Assembly: GCA_963931925.1 (NCBI GenBank)
Contig: OZ007570.1
Coordinates: forward strand, 60,349,066 to 60,413,065
From: Onchidella celtica
Lineage: Eukaryota; Mollusca; Gastropoda; Systellommatophora; Onchidiidae
DNA length: 64,000 nt
Direction: 5' to 3'
The notes below the pieces were generated by a model. That model searched no databases and was not told where the DNA came from. It saw only the letters and a program-made list of their open reading frames with translations. Below are positions 22,871-36,400 of the stretch, piece by piece. Position 1 is the first letter of the stretch. Each line of letters opens with the position of its first letter. The position numbers were made by a program, and so were the translations under genes.

Positions 22871-24361
22871 ATATTTCACTTATTCAATCCTGTTACAATG
22901 TAAGCTGCTTTGAACAGTTCATGAAAAAAAAAAAAAGCACATTAAAACGTCTCATCATAGAGAAATGTTCTTTATTCATTTTGTAACAATTTGACATGCA
23001 TGTATTTTCTACATTTTGTCATTTTTTTATTTCCTCAGAACCATAGTCTTACCAAGTGACCACTGACTTTTAGAGTGGGCAGTTTCAAATCAAATAGAGA
23101 AACTACCTGGATGTGAATCAGTTAGGCATAATAATATATCTTGAACAGTACTCTATGGGAAACGATAGCTTGATTTGACAAAATTGCTCGCAACTGGTCT
23201 GTGCTGATTAGATAATTTCACCACCGGTGCATGCATTTTTTAGGGCAATAAAATGTCTGTATGTTTTAGAAAGATACGTTCTATTGTGCATCTCGCTATT
23301 TGCAGACAAAGACATTAATGGACGGGTCAGTTTATATACCAAGCCTGAATCCTCCTGGACTCCAAAACAAACTCTGCAGTTCAGTATGGAGATCAGTAAG
23401 TGCAATATCTTCTGTACACATTAACCCAAGGCTATTAATTTTTTAATGGAGCTAAATCATACCATCCATGGAAAACACTTACTTTTTTTAACGATGTCGC
23501 AGTTTAAGCCTTTTTTGACTTGCCTAAAAAACCGATAAAACTGAGCCATTCAACTGTCAAAAGTTGAAAATCGATGCTGTGTGTGTGTATATATTTGCTG
23601 TGCATGATTCCATCAAGTCTGTTAAAGTGAAAGGCGTTATGACTTAGCTGATTGGCTCGGATATTCCTGATATTTCAAAAGAGTGATTATCGATATTGTC
23701 TTTTGATCATCCTGCAGTGTTATTATTATTATTTCCGAAGCGCTGTTTTGCTTTGAGTGAAAGCTTGCATATGAACAATCTCAGATGGTTAAACAAAATA
23801 AAGCCGTCAATAAAACTTAAGGAGTTATTGTTTGAGCGGTGTGGCCAAATTGAGACTTGTTTGCACGATGAATATTTTGGAAAGTTTTATGGTTAAGATT
23901 AGGGCTGCAATTAGGTTTAGCTTATCGGTCCCAACAATCATTTCGTTGGTAACACAGCGACAATAGCGTTTTCGAAACTTGGCCATAGATCGGTTAACAA
24001 AAATTGCATTGTGAAAAAATATTTTGGCTACATAGCTCAAACTGCCTCTTGTCTAAAATTTACCAGCACTATTGGACCTTTCGACTCCGAGAAACGCAAT
24101 GGAAATTGATTGTATTTGAAAGAAAAAAAAAAAAAGAGAGAAACCTAGAAAACTCAAGAACTGGGAAATTAAATGCTCATAGCTTTTTCACATTCACAGT
24201 TGAAGTCTGTTTCATTTGGAAAAATAGATTGTCCAGATAAAATACAACAATAAGATGTCCCGATTAATGCAAAACACTGCAAACTGTGAAAGACGCCCTA
24301 GACATTTCTTGAGGCTTTAGTCCTTCCTGAATAATTCTTGGGTGTACTACTTGGGAAAACT
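22871..24361. other. Intergenic DNA downstream of gene A
   Basis: No coding feature supported. Short open frames lack motifs and codon structure. Confidence 0.45.
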
Positions 24362-24420
24362 CTACCTGTAGACTTCTCTGTCAGATAAACAATGGCATGC
24401 AGTGACAACAAATCCTGAGC
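24362..24420 (-). CDS. Gene A terminal exon (doubtful)
   Basis: The start is conserved with gene B exon 9 (GFVVT), and reading on gives TAG at 24362-24364. The acceptor is ambiguous between two cag sites, and using the downstream one would create a stop at the junction. Confidence 0.3.
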
Positions 24421-27400
24421 CTGAGGCATCACCACTACATCAGCAACAGAATCAAAATGAGTATTATGAAGACTCACATTCTCTCCGAATCACTCCCATT
24501 ACTCCCGGTGGGGCAGCTGCTGCTTCAAGTACTGAAACATTGCCAACGAAAGCGCTGCCTTGCTGTAAGTGATCTCCAGGTGAGATGCCCGAACCAGCTG
24601 GAACTGATGGTGGATTTAGGGACGCATTTGTTGCGGTTTGTGACGTCTCGTCATCGCCCCCGAGGTTCTCTTCCGCCACATTTGTATCACTGGCTACTTG
24701 GGGTACTTCTACAGAATTAAGTAATATCTGCATCAAATACTTGCTTTACAATATTGAACTGGTTGTCCAACATCACAACCAAAGCTAGAGAGAAAAAAAA
24801 TATTATGATGTGATGTTAATTACACATGGATCACATTTTTCATTATGCTGACAATGTATGCCATTTGATTCCGTCTAACCTGTAATTATATTTCCTCGTT
24901 GCTGACGTTGAATTAATTAATATCTATTACTAAAAGAACAGATGAACTCACCAATAAGGTCAGCTGTCTGGTTCAGAGACAGCTCTGGATTCAGCAATTC
25001 GGGAGGATTCGACTCTACATGGGCCAGATGGATTTCCACGATGCCTTCATCTTCCTCTGCCACCACTCTCTCCAGAATGGCGTCTGATCGTCTGTGATGG
25101 CCCACGTCAGGTATCAGTCCTAATGAAATACAGGGCAATCATAAACGCTTCTTTCACATGTGTGATACATTCATCAAATTGGAGTGTCCCCAGAGATTCC
25201 TGAATGTCGTCATATTAATAAGCAGCATCGGCCTTTAGTTTGGTTGGTGACTTGAATTACATTAATTCAAGTTTTATTTCTTGAGCCATACTTTCAGCTT
25301 TCAGAGTCGATATTTATTCTCGTGCCACAGATGACAAGACAAGGAATGATTCCTTGCCTAAAAGGATGTTGCCACGTGACTATATTCATCTATTTACACG
25401 CCACGTGCTAAAATACACAATACTTAAGTCGGGTATTTGTCATATTGTAGTATCTGCATTTTTGCCTTCTCGAGAAAATAAGAATTGAGGTTTGGTTGAC
25501 AAAAAAACAACAAAAAGCATGACTGTTGTTAGAGGGACATAATGTATTGCATAAAAAGCGATAGCTCAACAGGGAACATAACTGAGTATTTTCTCTATCT
25601 GGCTTTGTAATTAGACTGTGTCACCCTATCAACGTCAAAAACGCATACAACATTACGTCACAAACACATATCTCGAAAAGTTTTTAACCGATTGTAATGA
25701 CACTTATGCATAATGAAGTTAGGAATGAGAGAACCATTTTCATGACAAAACCTCAAAACCGGCAAAATGTCACATACAATAATATGGCAAATAAACGACA
25801 AATATAGATGCCTGACATGCGCGATAGGTCATTTCGTAACTTCACAAAATGCCAATCAGTTAGAATTCGTAGTCTCGGCTAAGCTAGCAGAATTATACAT
25901 TATATTTTTTAGAACACTAGTGACAACTACTCAGATTTAGGCAATACAAGAAATCTTCTAACCTTAATACCTTTCTGGATATCTCATTTAATGTGTCTTG
26001 ATAACATGTGAAATTCTATCGCCTAAATTATGTATAGTCCGTAAATCTTGCTTTGCGCCAACATCTGGCCGATTTTCACGAAAACTGACTGTTGAATTTC
26101 AATAAACTTTAGCGTGTTTTTTTTACTTGTTTATGGACGTAATGGAAACGATTTCTGGTTCGAAGAATTTCCATGAATCAAGATAATTTTTATTTCATTA
26201 TTTAACGTTCGTTAATTTTCAAGTTACCGACCACCAATCCAAGCCATGTTAGAGTTTACAGTACACAAATGTGGCGTTAACGAGTATGAAAATTGTCCAG
26301 GGGCGTATCTCTGTCTCAAAACTTACTGGGACGAGCGCACTATTGTTGACGTTATTAGGCAATAAATTGAATGCTGCGTGAGACATCTCCTCTCTCCTAA
26401 CTGCTCAAAGACGTTCATTCTTTACGAATTGTTTAGTGACCATTTATATATATATCCCTCTCTCTCACACATGCACAGACATACACACACACATACACAG
26501 GTAGATTCTTTAAGGCCAGATTGGCCCATGTTTTCCTCCCACTGAGTTAGGTGGTTTGATAAAGATTTTCAAAAGCCACATTATCATATTTCTTGAAGAA
26601 AATCGAACATGTGTCAAACACAACCTCCCGTGCACATTATGCACGATGTTTCTGGTAGTGAAAAGTGCACCGAACTGAACGATTTTGAAAAAAGGCATTT
26701 AAATGAAAGCCATTAATTCGAAACAGGATACCGTGAGAGAACAAACTGAATAAAAAAATATATTGTTTTTTTAAATAGACGTCTTGGCATCGAAACGTAT
26801 CAATGATTGCCTTATCATCTGAGTATCAAGAACATTGTACCCAGTACAAAAATTTTGAAGCTTAAATCTGTATGCAGTTTGGTCAGTAACTGATGCCAAG
26901 CATCGGCAAGTCCCGAAATAGTAATTGATTTATCATGCTAGACACAATATCACATCCTTGTTGATGTTTTGTTGTTGTTTTTTTCTAATTTTTCTGTAGA
27001 TATTTGACAGTGGCTGTGACAAAAGTTTCTCTTATAAAAAGTTTCGTCACTGGTGGATTTACTAAAAGCAAAGATGCTAGAAACGTTAAGATGAGACACT
27101 CCATTCTTCGCATCTCTCAAAAAATAATGCACACAGTTTGCGCCCTGATCGATGGCGGGGCCCATGGTCCACAGCATGAGAAGGATAATTGATATAATGA
27201 TAAATTAAAGATGCAAATTTGTTACAGTGCAGCCACAGTTTTCCCACACCGATTGAAGGTGTAAGTACAAAATAGGTGACTTAATCAAGGCCAACAGCGA
27301 CAGCTGAACAGACAGATAACATTCAATATTGTTCGTATTTGGCTTTGTAAAATACGGCATTGTTCATGACTTCCGCGCATTCGCGCCTACTTGGCGGTGC

Positions 27401-30400
27401 CAAATTTATGCACGTTAAAATCGCTAGCTCTCTCATCTTATCCTATCTAGTAAATTTACCGAAAGTGAATTCCTTTTCTCTTTCATTTTTCCACGCGATG
27501 CAAAACACCTTTGTCAAAACTGTCCAGTTTCTTGCTTTTAACTTTCTTAATTTGACAAGCTGTTCATTTTCACAAGTTTCATTCAACCACCGATGGAAAG
27601 TGTCTTTTGGTATCCCAAGTGCATCCTGAAATCGCTTATCAGGACTTTTAATCTTATGACACAGATAACCACTTCGGGCCTCTTCACGAAAAACATTCTA
27701 CAAATGCACTGTCTTTCATTTTAGGGCCACAAGTTTGCACTTGACAGACATTCCTACTGAAGTTGGATGAGAGGTAAAAATATATTATTATAATAATAAT
27801 AATAATAGTTCGTCCATCAGGTATGATGATGACCTTAACAACACCAGAGGAATAAAGAACAGAAATTGTTGAGAATTTCAACACATGGACAATAAAGAGA
27901 ACTAAAGGACACAGAGGACAGAATGGAAAGACTGTTCTTTCATGACTTATGGCTTCTCATGTGACTGATAAGTCCTATTTTTGCCCTGCAGACCCTTCCG
28001 CATAAATGACAAGAGTGCTCCGTTGGTTCAGTACCACTGGGCCTTTTCTTGCGCCATTCTCTTTTTTTTTGATAGCCTGCTGGACTCTGTTAGCTTCCCA
28101 TGCTTTGCTGCCTCTGGTAAGGGCCGCCCTCCAATTTGCACGATCAAGCGAGAGCTTTTCCCACTCACTCACATCAATGGCAAAGGCCTTCAGTGATTTC
28201 TTGAGAGTGTCTTTGTAACGTCTCTTTGGGGCCCCAACATGCCTCGTTCCGTTGGAGAGCTCAGAGAAGAAGATTTGCTTAGGGAGTCTGGAGTCGGGCA
28301 TTCTGACAACATGTCCTGCCCAACGTAGCTGAATTTTTTTCAAGTGGCAGAAGATGCTCAATTCCTTGGCACGATTGAGGACCTCAGTGTCTGGAATTTT
28401 ATCCTGCCATTTGATCCTTAGGATCTTTCTAAGGCAGGCCAGATGAAAGTGATTTAGCTTTATTATACATTACAATGATAATACAGAAGATATTACTAAT
28501 AAGCATTTGTCCCTGCAAAACCATTTTCGTTCACTTCTGCAACATAATAATTATACTATGTTACACAACACTAACTGCTCAGGAGTGCCGCTAATTTGTG
28601 TGGGGAAAGGCATGGTGTGTAAACAAATTACAACTTGCACATCGGTAACAATGGTTAAAAATCGGATTTTTTTTTTTTGGTCAGCTTACGAATGTTTTAC
28701 TCGAAGAAAGTATCAAGGATTTTATTAATGGTAAAGAAGAAGATTAAAAGTGAGACAACTCCTGGTATAGAAAAAAACATTTGCTATCACGTCTGTGACA
28801 ATGTTAAAGCACATACAGAATGTCCTGGAAATTCAACAGTCAGTTTTTGTGAAAATTGATCATGTGGCTCACAGCAAAATTTACGGCCAGATAACTCACT
28901 TTTCATGACCGAACCACCTCTTCCATGTGCCACACACATCCCACAGTGCATCCACAGTTCTGATTCCAAACCTTCTGGGCTATTTTCTCCACCGTCACTA
29001 CTGGGCCTCTTGAATGTCAGAATTGGGGAGCCACAAGAACCAGGACAGGTGCGTGCATTGTAGAGCAACACTTTTCGTAGGTCAGCATGAGCACTTACGG
29101 GCACTGCAACAGAGATGCAAGGCCTGAGTTGTGGTTATTCTGCTTCATTTCCCGGTATTTCTCTTGATCAAACGGCGTTCCATAGATTAGGCCTTTATCT
29201 TTGTATGTCTGTAATATGAGAACTACAGCAAACGCGCGTGGTAAAGCAGACACAGTATGTAAATGCACATTAAGTAATAAGATCAACCCCAGAAATTAAG
29301 TAAAGTCTAAGGTCAAACTTTCATGAAAATACGTGAATGATCAGAGTAAACCGAGTCGATACATTGTTGCTGTGAGTTGAAGGGAGAATAAAAGAAACCA
29401 AAACTTAATTCATCATCCTGAAAAGTAAAACACTCTTTTCCCCTGTATGCTTGTCCACAGCATCTGTCCCGCTCCGCTCCTCACCGCTATAGAGGCAACG
29501 AGTGTTTCAATTTTTCATATGTTAATGTTCGTAAAAATTTCCGATCGGAAAGAATGCAGTGGACAAGAGCGGTTACTTCACGCACATTTTTTTTTTTATG
29601 TGGAACGATTCTGCAAAGTGTTTTCCAGAATCTGTGCAATATTATTTTTCCAGATATTTCAGAATTCTTCTGTCTTTAAGGTAACAAGGACTGAAGGCTT
29701 GTAGGTAGTTAAAGATTTAATTTCATATTATTACAAAAGAAAAAAAAAAGAAAGAAAAACCTCCCTGTCCGCGTTGTGATGGAACCCTTTTAGCATTTAA
29801 AGTCACCCATATAGAGGGCTGATCAGACTGAAAAACAGGAACTCGCCGAACATGCCAAATAGAACTGATCCAAGCTGGAGGCAGCACGAGAGCTTGAGCC
29901 ATGACAAATAAAGTTCCGTAGGGCAAACATAAGGAAGTGGGTCACGTACCTTGTTGAATGCTGCTGATCTCAGCCATGTCCAAGACTGTCCCGCCGGTGT
30001 GCGTGTCAGACTTTAATAAATAGTTTATCACCTGGCTGTTTCCAAGTGACAAACACTTCTCACGGCCATGTGGGTGCCCCACTAAGAATACCCATGTAAA
30101 AGTGCTCCGTGGATGCTCGAAGGTAAGTTTTTCAGTAGCCTCCAAAATTCTTGTCTGTACTCATTCAGTTTATCTACCAGCACTAGATCCGTGGTCCAGC
30201 ATGTGAGGCAGGACCTGTGATCACCTAGGGTATCACTGTGGTTGACAGACACACCTCTGGCCGTCGCCGTCTCTTTGTTGTCCCCGCCATCCAAAAAGAA
30301 CTTAACTTCTGTGCGCTTTGCCTCAGTGTCATCATGCACTATATGGCGACATGTTTCAACATAAATCTTCCCATATTGCTTTTTATCGTCATAGAACGAT

Positions 30401-33400
30401 AAATATTCCTTAGGAAAAGTTTTCTTCCGGGAAACTTTACCATCAGTTTGTAGTGAAGTTACGACGGAAACGTGCTCGAGACAGCTTCCGGTACCAGAAA
30501 CGTATTTTGTACTTTTGGCCTTTCCGGTAGATCTTGTGTGCTTTGGTTCTTCAACAGTAACTCTGACTGTCAATAGGCCGAATAGACAGATCGTTCTCAG
30601 GAGCTCTGGGCATCTCATATTTTCAGGAAGATCTTCCATCGTCAAAACACTAACAGGAAAATATGCAAAGTGGCCTGGGTTCTTCTGACAGCTTAGTTTA
30701 TGGAACGGCTCATGAAATTTCGGCTTTTTCTCCTCTGTTTCCGGCATGACCATACCTGCGCCATGTTGATGAATAATTACAAATATTATTAGATAAACGA
30801 GCAGTTACAATAAAACAATCATTATTGGTAAATATTTCAGTATGGTGGAGCTATGTGAAATAATTTTACAATTAATTCGGATTGTATGGGTAAGATAACG
30901 CTGTTTGGAAGAAAACAGTGCGCACTTTGGCTTTGTCTTTTAGCAGTAAACGTTATCACATGCTTGTAGCATTGCTTGAGAACGACTAGGACGTAAAGCT
31001 CGGAATGAAGACCTTGCATGTGAGAGTGAACGAAAATAGGCAATGATTAATTGTGCAGAGAGCACTTGTAGGCATAGAAAAATTGGAAAGGTTGGTCAGG
31101 GACCATGACCTGTGAGAATCTAATGTCGATCACCGTTATGATCGATGCGTTAGAATATCTACCGTGTAGTTAATTTGAGACGCTTTACTCGCTAGTAAAG
31201 AAAACTCACACATTTTCCGCATTCTCAGGACTGCTCCAAGTAATGATGACATTCAATGACATTTTTATCTTCATTTATGAATTCTTCCCTTCCTTGCCAG
31301 TTGTCTCATTTCCCCACCAATGCTGCTACAGATTCCTTTAAATTTCTTACAAACTTATATTCAACCACATATTTTTATGTTTGAGCCCAACACGAGGTCT
31401 GGGCCTATTTAACCAGACATGCAGGCACTTTTCGAGAATTTTTTTTCTTCTGTCGTGAAACATGATGAAGTCTCCTTCGCTTTCTCTTGTTTGCCAATTG
31501 CCTCATTTCCCACTATTTCGGCCTTTTATTTGCACTAGTTTCTCGTATCCTACCGAAGTTACAAACTAATATTGAGCTACATATATCTTAATATTTTATA
31601 TCTGAGCGTATGAGGAGGACTATTTTCCAGACAAGTAGGCAATTTGGAAAGTGAATAAGTGTTGCTACTCACATAAAACGTCCCGAATTTGTTTTGGGCT
31701 GGCGTCTCTTACGGAGTGTGCCGAACGCTTTGTCTTCTTTTTGGGTTTTGCCCCACCAGATGTGGCCAAATCTGTCAGTAGACAGTAGACACACCCAAAA
31801 CTATGTTTTCTGTATCCCAATATCTTGTTTAGGACATAATTATATTGTATTCACTATGAGGGGGTAATGTAAAGTTCACATGAAAAACAATAAATCGGTG
31901 AATTATTATTAAAAATTTTTGATTGACCCCCCCCCCCCCAACCAAAAAAAAGTCTAGAACTCTACCAATTAATGCTCTTTGCCCTTCTCTTCTAAAGTTT
32001 ATTCTTCTTGTGATGTTTGAGAATCGCTAACGAAGGACGGACTTAAACGATTAAGTCGAAAATGGGTTTTCTCAGCGTCATTAGTATTATTATTGGTTTA
32101 CTTGGTAGGTAAGTTAACATTTAAAAAGATCAGTGGGTAGATCGTGTTCCGTGTCAAGAGACATTTGGGGAAGTAAGCCCTGAACACACACACAAACAAC
32201 ACAAAACGCATGTAAAGTGTTGTTAACTTACGAACTTTGTCCGATGTTGGTTCTTCGCTGGTGCCAGCTGATCGATACCCCGGCTGAGTTTGTTTGGGCC
32301 TAGCTCCGCCCGGCCATTTTGGACCTGTCATTAAAACATCAGACTTAATATGCCAGAATCTATTTTCTTTTGGGTCTACAAATTGTATTTTATGACGAAT
32401 AATTCTGAATGCAAAAAGAATCAAGTTCACATAAAAAATGAAAAGTAATTATAAGACGTTATGGAACCAGTGGCGAATCTCGGATTGTTCTTCCTCTAAC
32501 TTGCTTTCATAGACCTGGTTGGAATTTAACAAATAGCTATGATCTTCCTTGACCGCATAAATATGTTGTTTTTTTCTTGTAAATATCATCTTGGAATGGA
32601 TTTGAAAAGATAAGCCTGATTTGCTGACTTGTACTTATGTAAGAATGCAGAATGAATATGTGCAACTGTATAAAGAGTAACGTTTCTTGCATGGACGATT
32701 GTGGTTGTTCAGCTGGTCGGTGGCGCGACAACCGCAATTCAACCATCCTCGACAATGAAACTAATGATGACGAGGATATTGCCTCTGAACTTAACAGCCT
32801 CTCAGTGGTCATTTACTAAACTTTGACTGTTGCGTGAATGGGTATATTGTTTGCTAAAAGAACGGACAGTGGTGAAGCCTCATCCTTCAAAGAACGATTG
32901 CCATATTTTGGGCCTCTCTACATAGTTCTGTTCAGGTTCAGGTGTGTTAGTGCATTAACATACATCATGTATATCATAGGACCGTGATTAACATTGTTTA
33001 GATTAACAGAGTTTTGTGTTGAAACTGTCGGATACGACATTTACAAATTTTGACAAAATGGTTATTTCTCTTGAAATTCTACTGTATTGCTCAATTAAAG
33101 TTCGACTTTAAATATCGTATTAATTAACTTCCCCTTGTCATATATTTGTGTTATTTTATGATGAACCATTAATTTATTTGTTCTACTTTTTTCGGCCAAG
33201 AAACAAAATCAACACATTTTGATCCTTTTGTGCACTCATTGATCCCATCCTTAAGAACGGTGACCTCCACGTGAAATGTAATTACGAGTAGAAAAACTAA
33301 TATATAAAAGCAATTATAGTTGCATTTAGATTTGATTGTGTCACGAACTCGCTGAAATGAAGCTTTCTGATAATTCACGTGCAGAAAATTGGAGCCTGAC

Positions 33401-36400
33401 TTTTCAAAGCAGAACTGCCAAAACTTTGGCCCTACGAAAACATAGGCAATGAAACATCATTGTATGTATATCACAGGTGGAAGTAAAACAAGCAGTTTAG
33501 AATAACAGTGTTTGTACTGAAACTCTCGGACACGACATTTATCGAGTTTAGAGAACATGATCATTTCTGTTTAAACCGTACTAGATCTAGATGTATACAG
33601 TATAGGTAGAATGCGCATGACGTCACAGAGTTGTTGTTTTTTTTTTTGTACTTCCGCCGGTGGATCAGCTGATGAGTGTAATTTCGAGATGTGCCTAAGC
33701 GGTTAAAATGCCTGCTAGTTGCATTGCAGTTGACTGTTATGACAGGGGTGGAAAGGATGGATCCAAGCTGGTCAGATTCGCTACCATCCGTGTAAACAAG
33801 AGAAAGGAAGTGAAAGAACTGACGGAACGTCTCCCATGTGCGTATACACACGTGTCATTGTTTACAGTAGTGAACTTTTTCAAAACTCGCCGCCGATTGG
33901 TTCGCGACGCCTTAAGTGCTCACGGTGCAAATCAGCTAACGAATCAAAATCAATGCCACCATCGCCATGGTGAAGCGTGGGTCCGGACAGACAAGATGGT
34001 GGATATGCGCATTCTACCTATAGCTCAATTAGATTACGACTAAAATAAACAAATATTTAATTATGATTTTCATGTTCCCTTTTCGCAAGACAAAAAAAAA
34101 AACCACCAAACCTTATACACTCATTGAAAAGTAACCTCCGGTTGAAATATGACCGCGAGTGAACATACTAACACATAAAACTAGTTGTAGCCACCAGATT
34201 TGGTTATATAATGAACTCGCTGGAATGAAGTTTTTTCACAGTTTTATTCCAGGCTTTACTTACAGGACTCGTCAAAAGTTTGTTTTGGGCTGGCGCCTCT
34301 GGCGGCCGATACTGCAAGCGTTTTCGACTTTCTGGGTCTTGCTCCATCAAATGCTGAGGAACCTGTCAGAAAACATTCATCTTTACTCTAATTTCTCTAA
34401 CATCAATGTCTTATGTAATTGATACATTCAGTTTGAGAGAAAAAAGATGTTCAGCTGAGAAATAAGCAATTCGAGGGGTGCCTGCGCAAACACCGTAACT
34501 CGAAAATGTTCAATTTCCCAATTATTGATGAGGATTTAAAGGTCGTAACCGACATTTTGATACTTCATGTCAAACCTTCAAATCGCTCTAAAATTTACAA
34601 AACTGGCGATATAGTCTTTGCGGAGGCATCAATTCAAGTTAAACATTTTGATTTTTAAAAAAATTATGATAATCTAGAATCTTGCCATTTAACACTTTAA
34701 CTTGTCGTCTAGGACATATGTTTATTTCTTTAATTTCGATGTTTATAAACTCGCTAGAGATGGGGGTGGGGGGGGGTGTAATTTCTGACAGTAGAGATGT
34801 CTTTGAAAGGGTTATGGGGAAAAGTCATACGAAAATGGGATGTTTTCTCGACGCCATCAGTATTATTTTGTTTAGTTTTGTAGACATGTAAACATTTGAG
34901 AGGTCGGTGACTAGATCGTGTTCTGTGTTAACAGATTTTTAGGGAACTCACCCTTAAACACAAAAACACACAAGAATCCAAGGGTAAAGTGCTGTTAACT
35001 TACGAACTTTGTCCTTTATTGGTTTCTTGCTGTTGCCAGCTGAATGATACCCCAGATGAGTTTGTTTAGGTCTAGCTCCGCCTGGCCATTTGGGACCAGT
35101 CAGTAAACATCAGACTTATGGCAGAATCTATTTTCTATTGGGTTTATAAATTATATTTTATGACCAATAATTCTGACTACAAAAACAATCATGTGCGCGT
35201 AAATTATGAAAAGTAACTACATAACGTTGTGAAATCCATGCCGGATTTTCGAACGATCCTGTTTTATGACATTTTCATTGATCTGGATGGAAGTTAACAA
35301 AATTTAATGAGTGCCAGCATGATTATCCTTAAGGTCATGAAGAATTTTACTTTTTAATTTTTGTTTGTTTTAGGTTGATTCTAAGAAAAAGCGGCCCGTT
35401 TCCAATTTCTCAGCTTTGTGATCAGTAAAAATTTTACTCTGATGAATTTCACATCAGCATGTGAAGCTTTACACCTCAAAAGAATGTCGAAATGCCCAAA
35501 CCAACGAGAGCTGGCGTGTATCAATGAGACGACACACCGCGGAATGGCAAGAAATAACAACACAGTCATGTGTTTAATCAGAAACCGTTAATTCGCAATC
35601 TGTAATTATATATTCTTCCGCCATGTAACTTCGGTGTAATTGGTTGAGACTCAAGAATGATATCTTATTCAGCCGAAACTATATACCAATACATTTTTTC
35701 GTCTTCCTTTATACTTACTTGAAATTTCAACGTTTTGAATATATTCTTAACATGATCTCTTACCAATCCCCTAGTACATGCTGTATTCTTTCCACTGGCA
35801 CACAAATATCATAAAAGATACGATTCTCTACAGATATCCTGATACATGTCATTTTTGTTCGTACTGATTCTTATAGCAAAGGCCGTTCAAATACAAAAAT
35901 AAAACTTAACTATGAACTGTGTGATATACGCTGATAGAACTTTTTGAAAGGAATAGGAAAACTTAATAATATTTTTCATTGCTGCTTTTCCATCCACCCA
36001 AAAATATCCTTTTACTTTCAGCTATGCACTTACTGGCTTGCATAATTTGTGGATTCCTACCTGGAGATTGTTGTTTGGTTTTGTTCTTTGACGTTGAACC
36101 CAAAGTACCCGCTGACGAAACTTGTGGTATTAGCGCTTGTGTTTGACCATATATTAGTTTGCCTCTTAACATATTTGATACGGTGGGTGTAGAGACTGAC
36201 ATCCGTGTTGGAATAGATGGTGTAGAGAAAAGATGTTGTTCAGCAAATTGTTCACGTGTGTATGGAATACCTGCAGCTTCTTGATCTCTCGAAAAATCAT
36301 CTAGATCATCATCTGATCCTGACTCACGTAAGACCCATTCACACGCAGTTGTGTGATAAACAGCGTTTCTGGGATCTGTTTCGAAATTCGATAGTTCAAC

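Larger units (their letters stand above)
31640..32440. repeat. Intragenic duplication, copy 1
   Basis: Exon pair and intron sequence match 34240-35250, including the block around tagatcgtgttc and gttaacttacgaactttgtcc. The two-cassette unit was duplicated within gene A, with more sequence between the copies. Confidence 0.65.
34240..35250. repeat. Intragenic duplication, copy 2
   Basis: Second copy of the two-cassette unit at 31640-32440. It holds the exon with the broken acceptor. Confidence 0.65.

Noticed and set aside
24362-24420. Second protease His site (SGFVVTACHCL resembles the trypsin TAAHC motif)
   Set aside because: It lies downstream of the nucleophile exon, out of order for the fold, and the gene B counterpart reads GFVVTDYGN, so it is probably chance.
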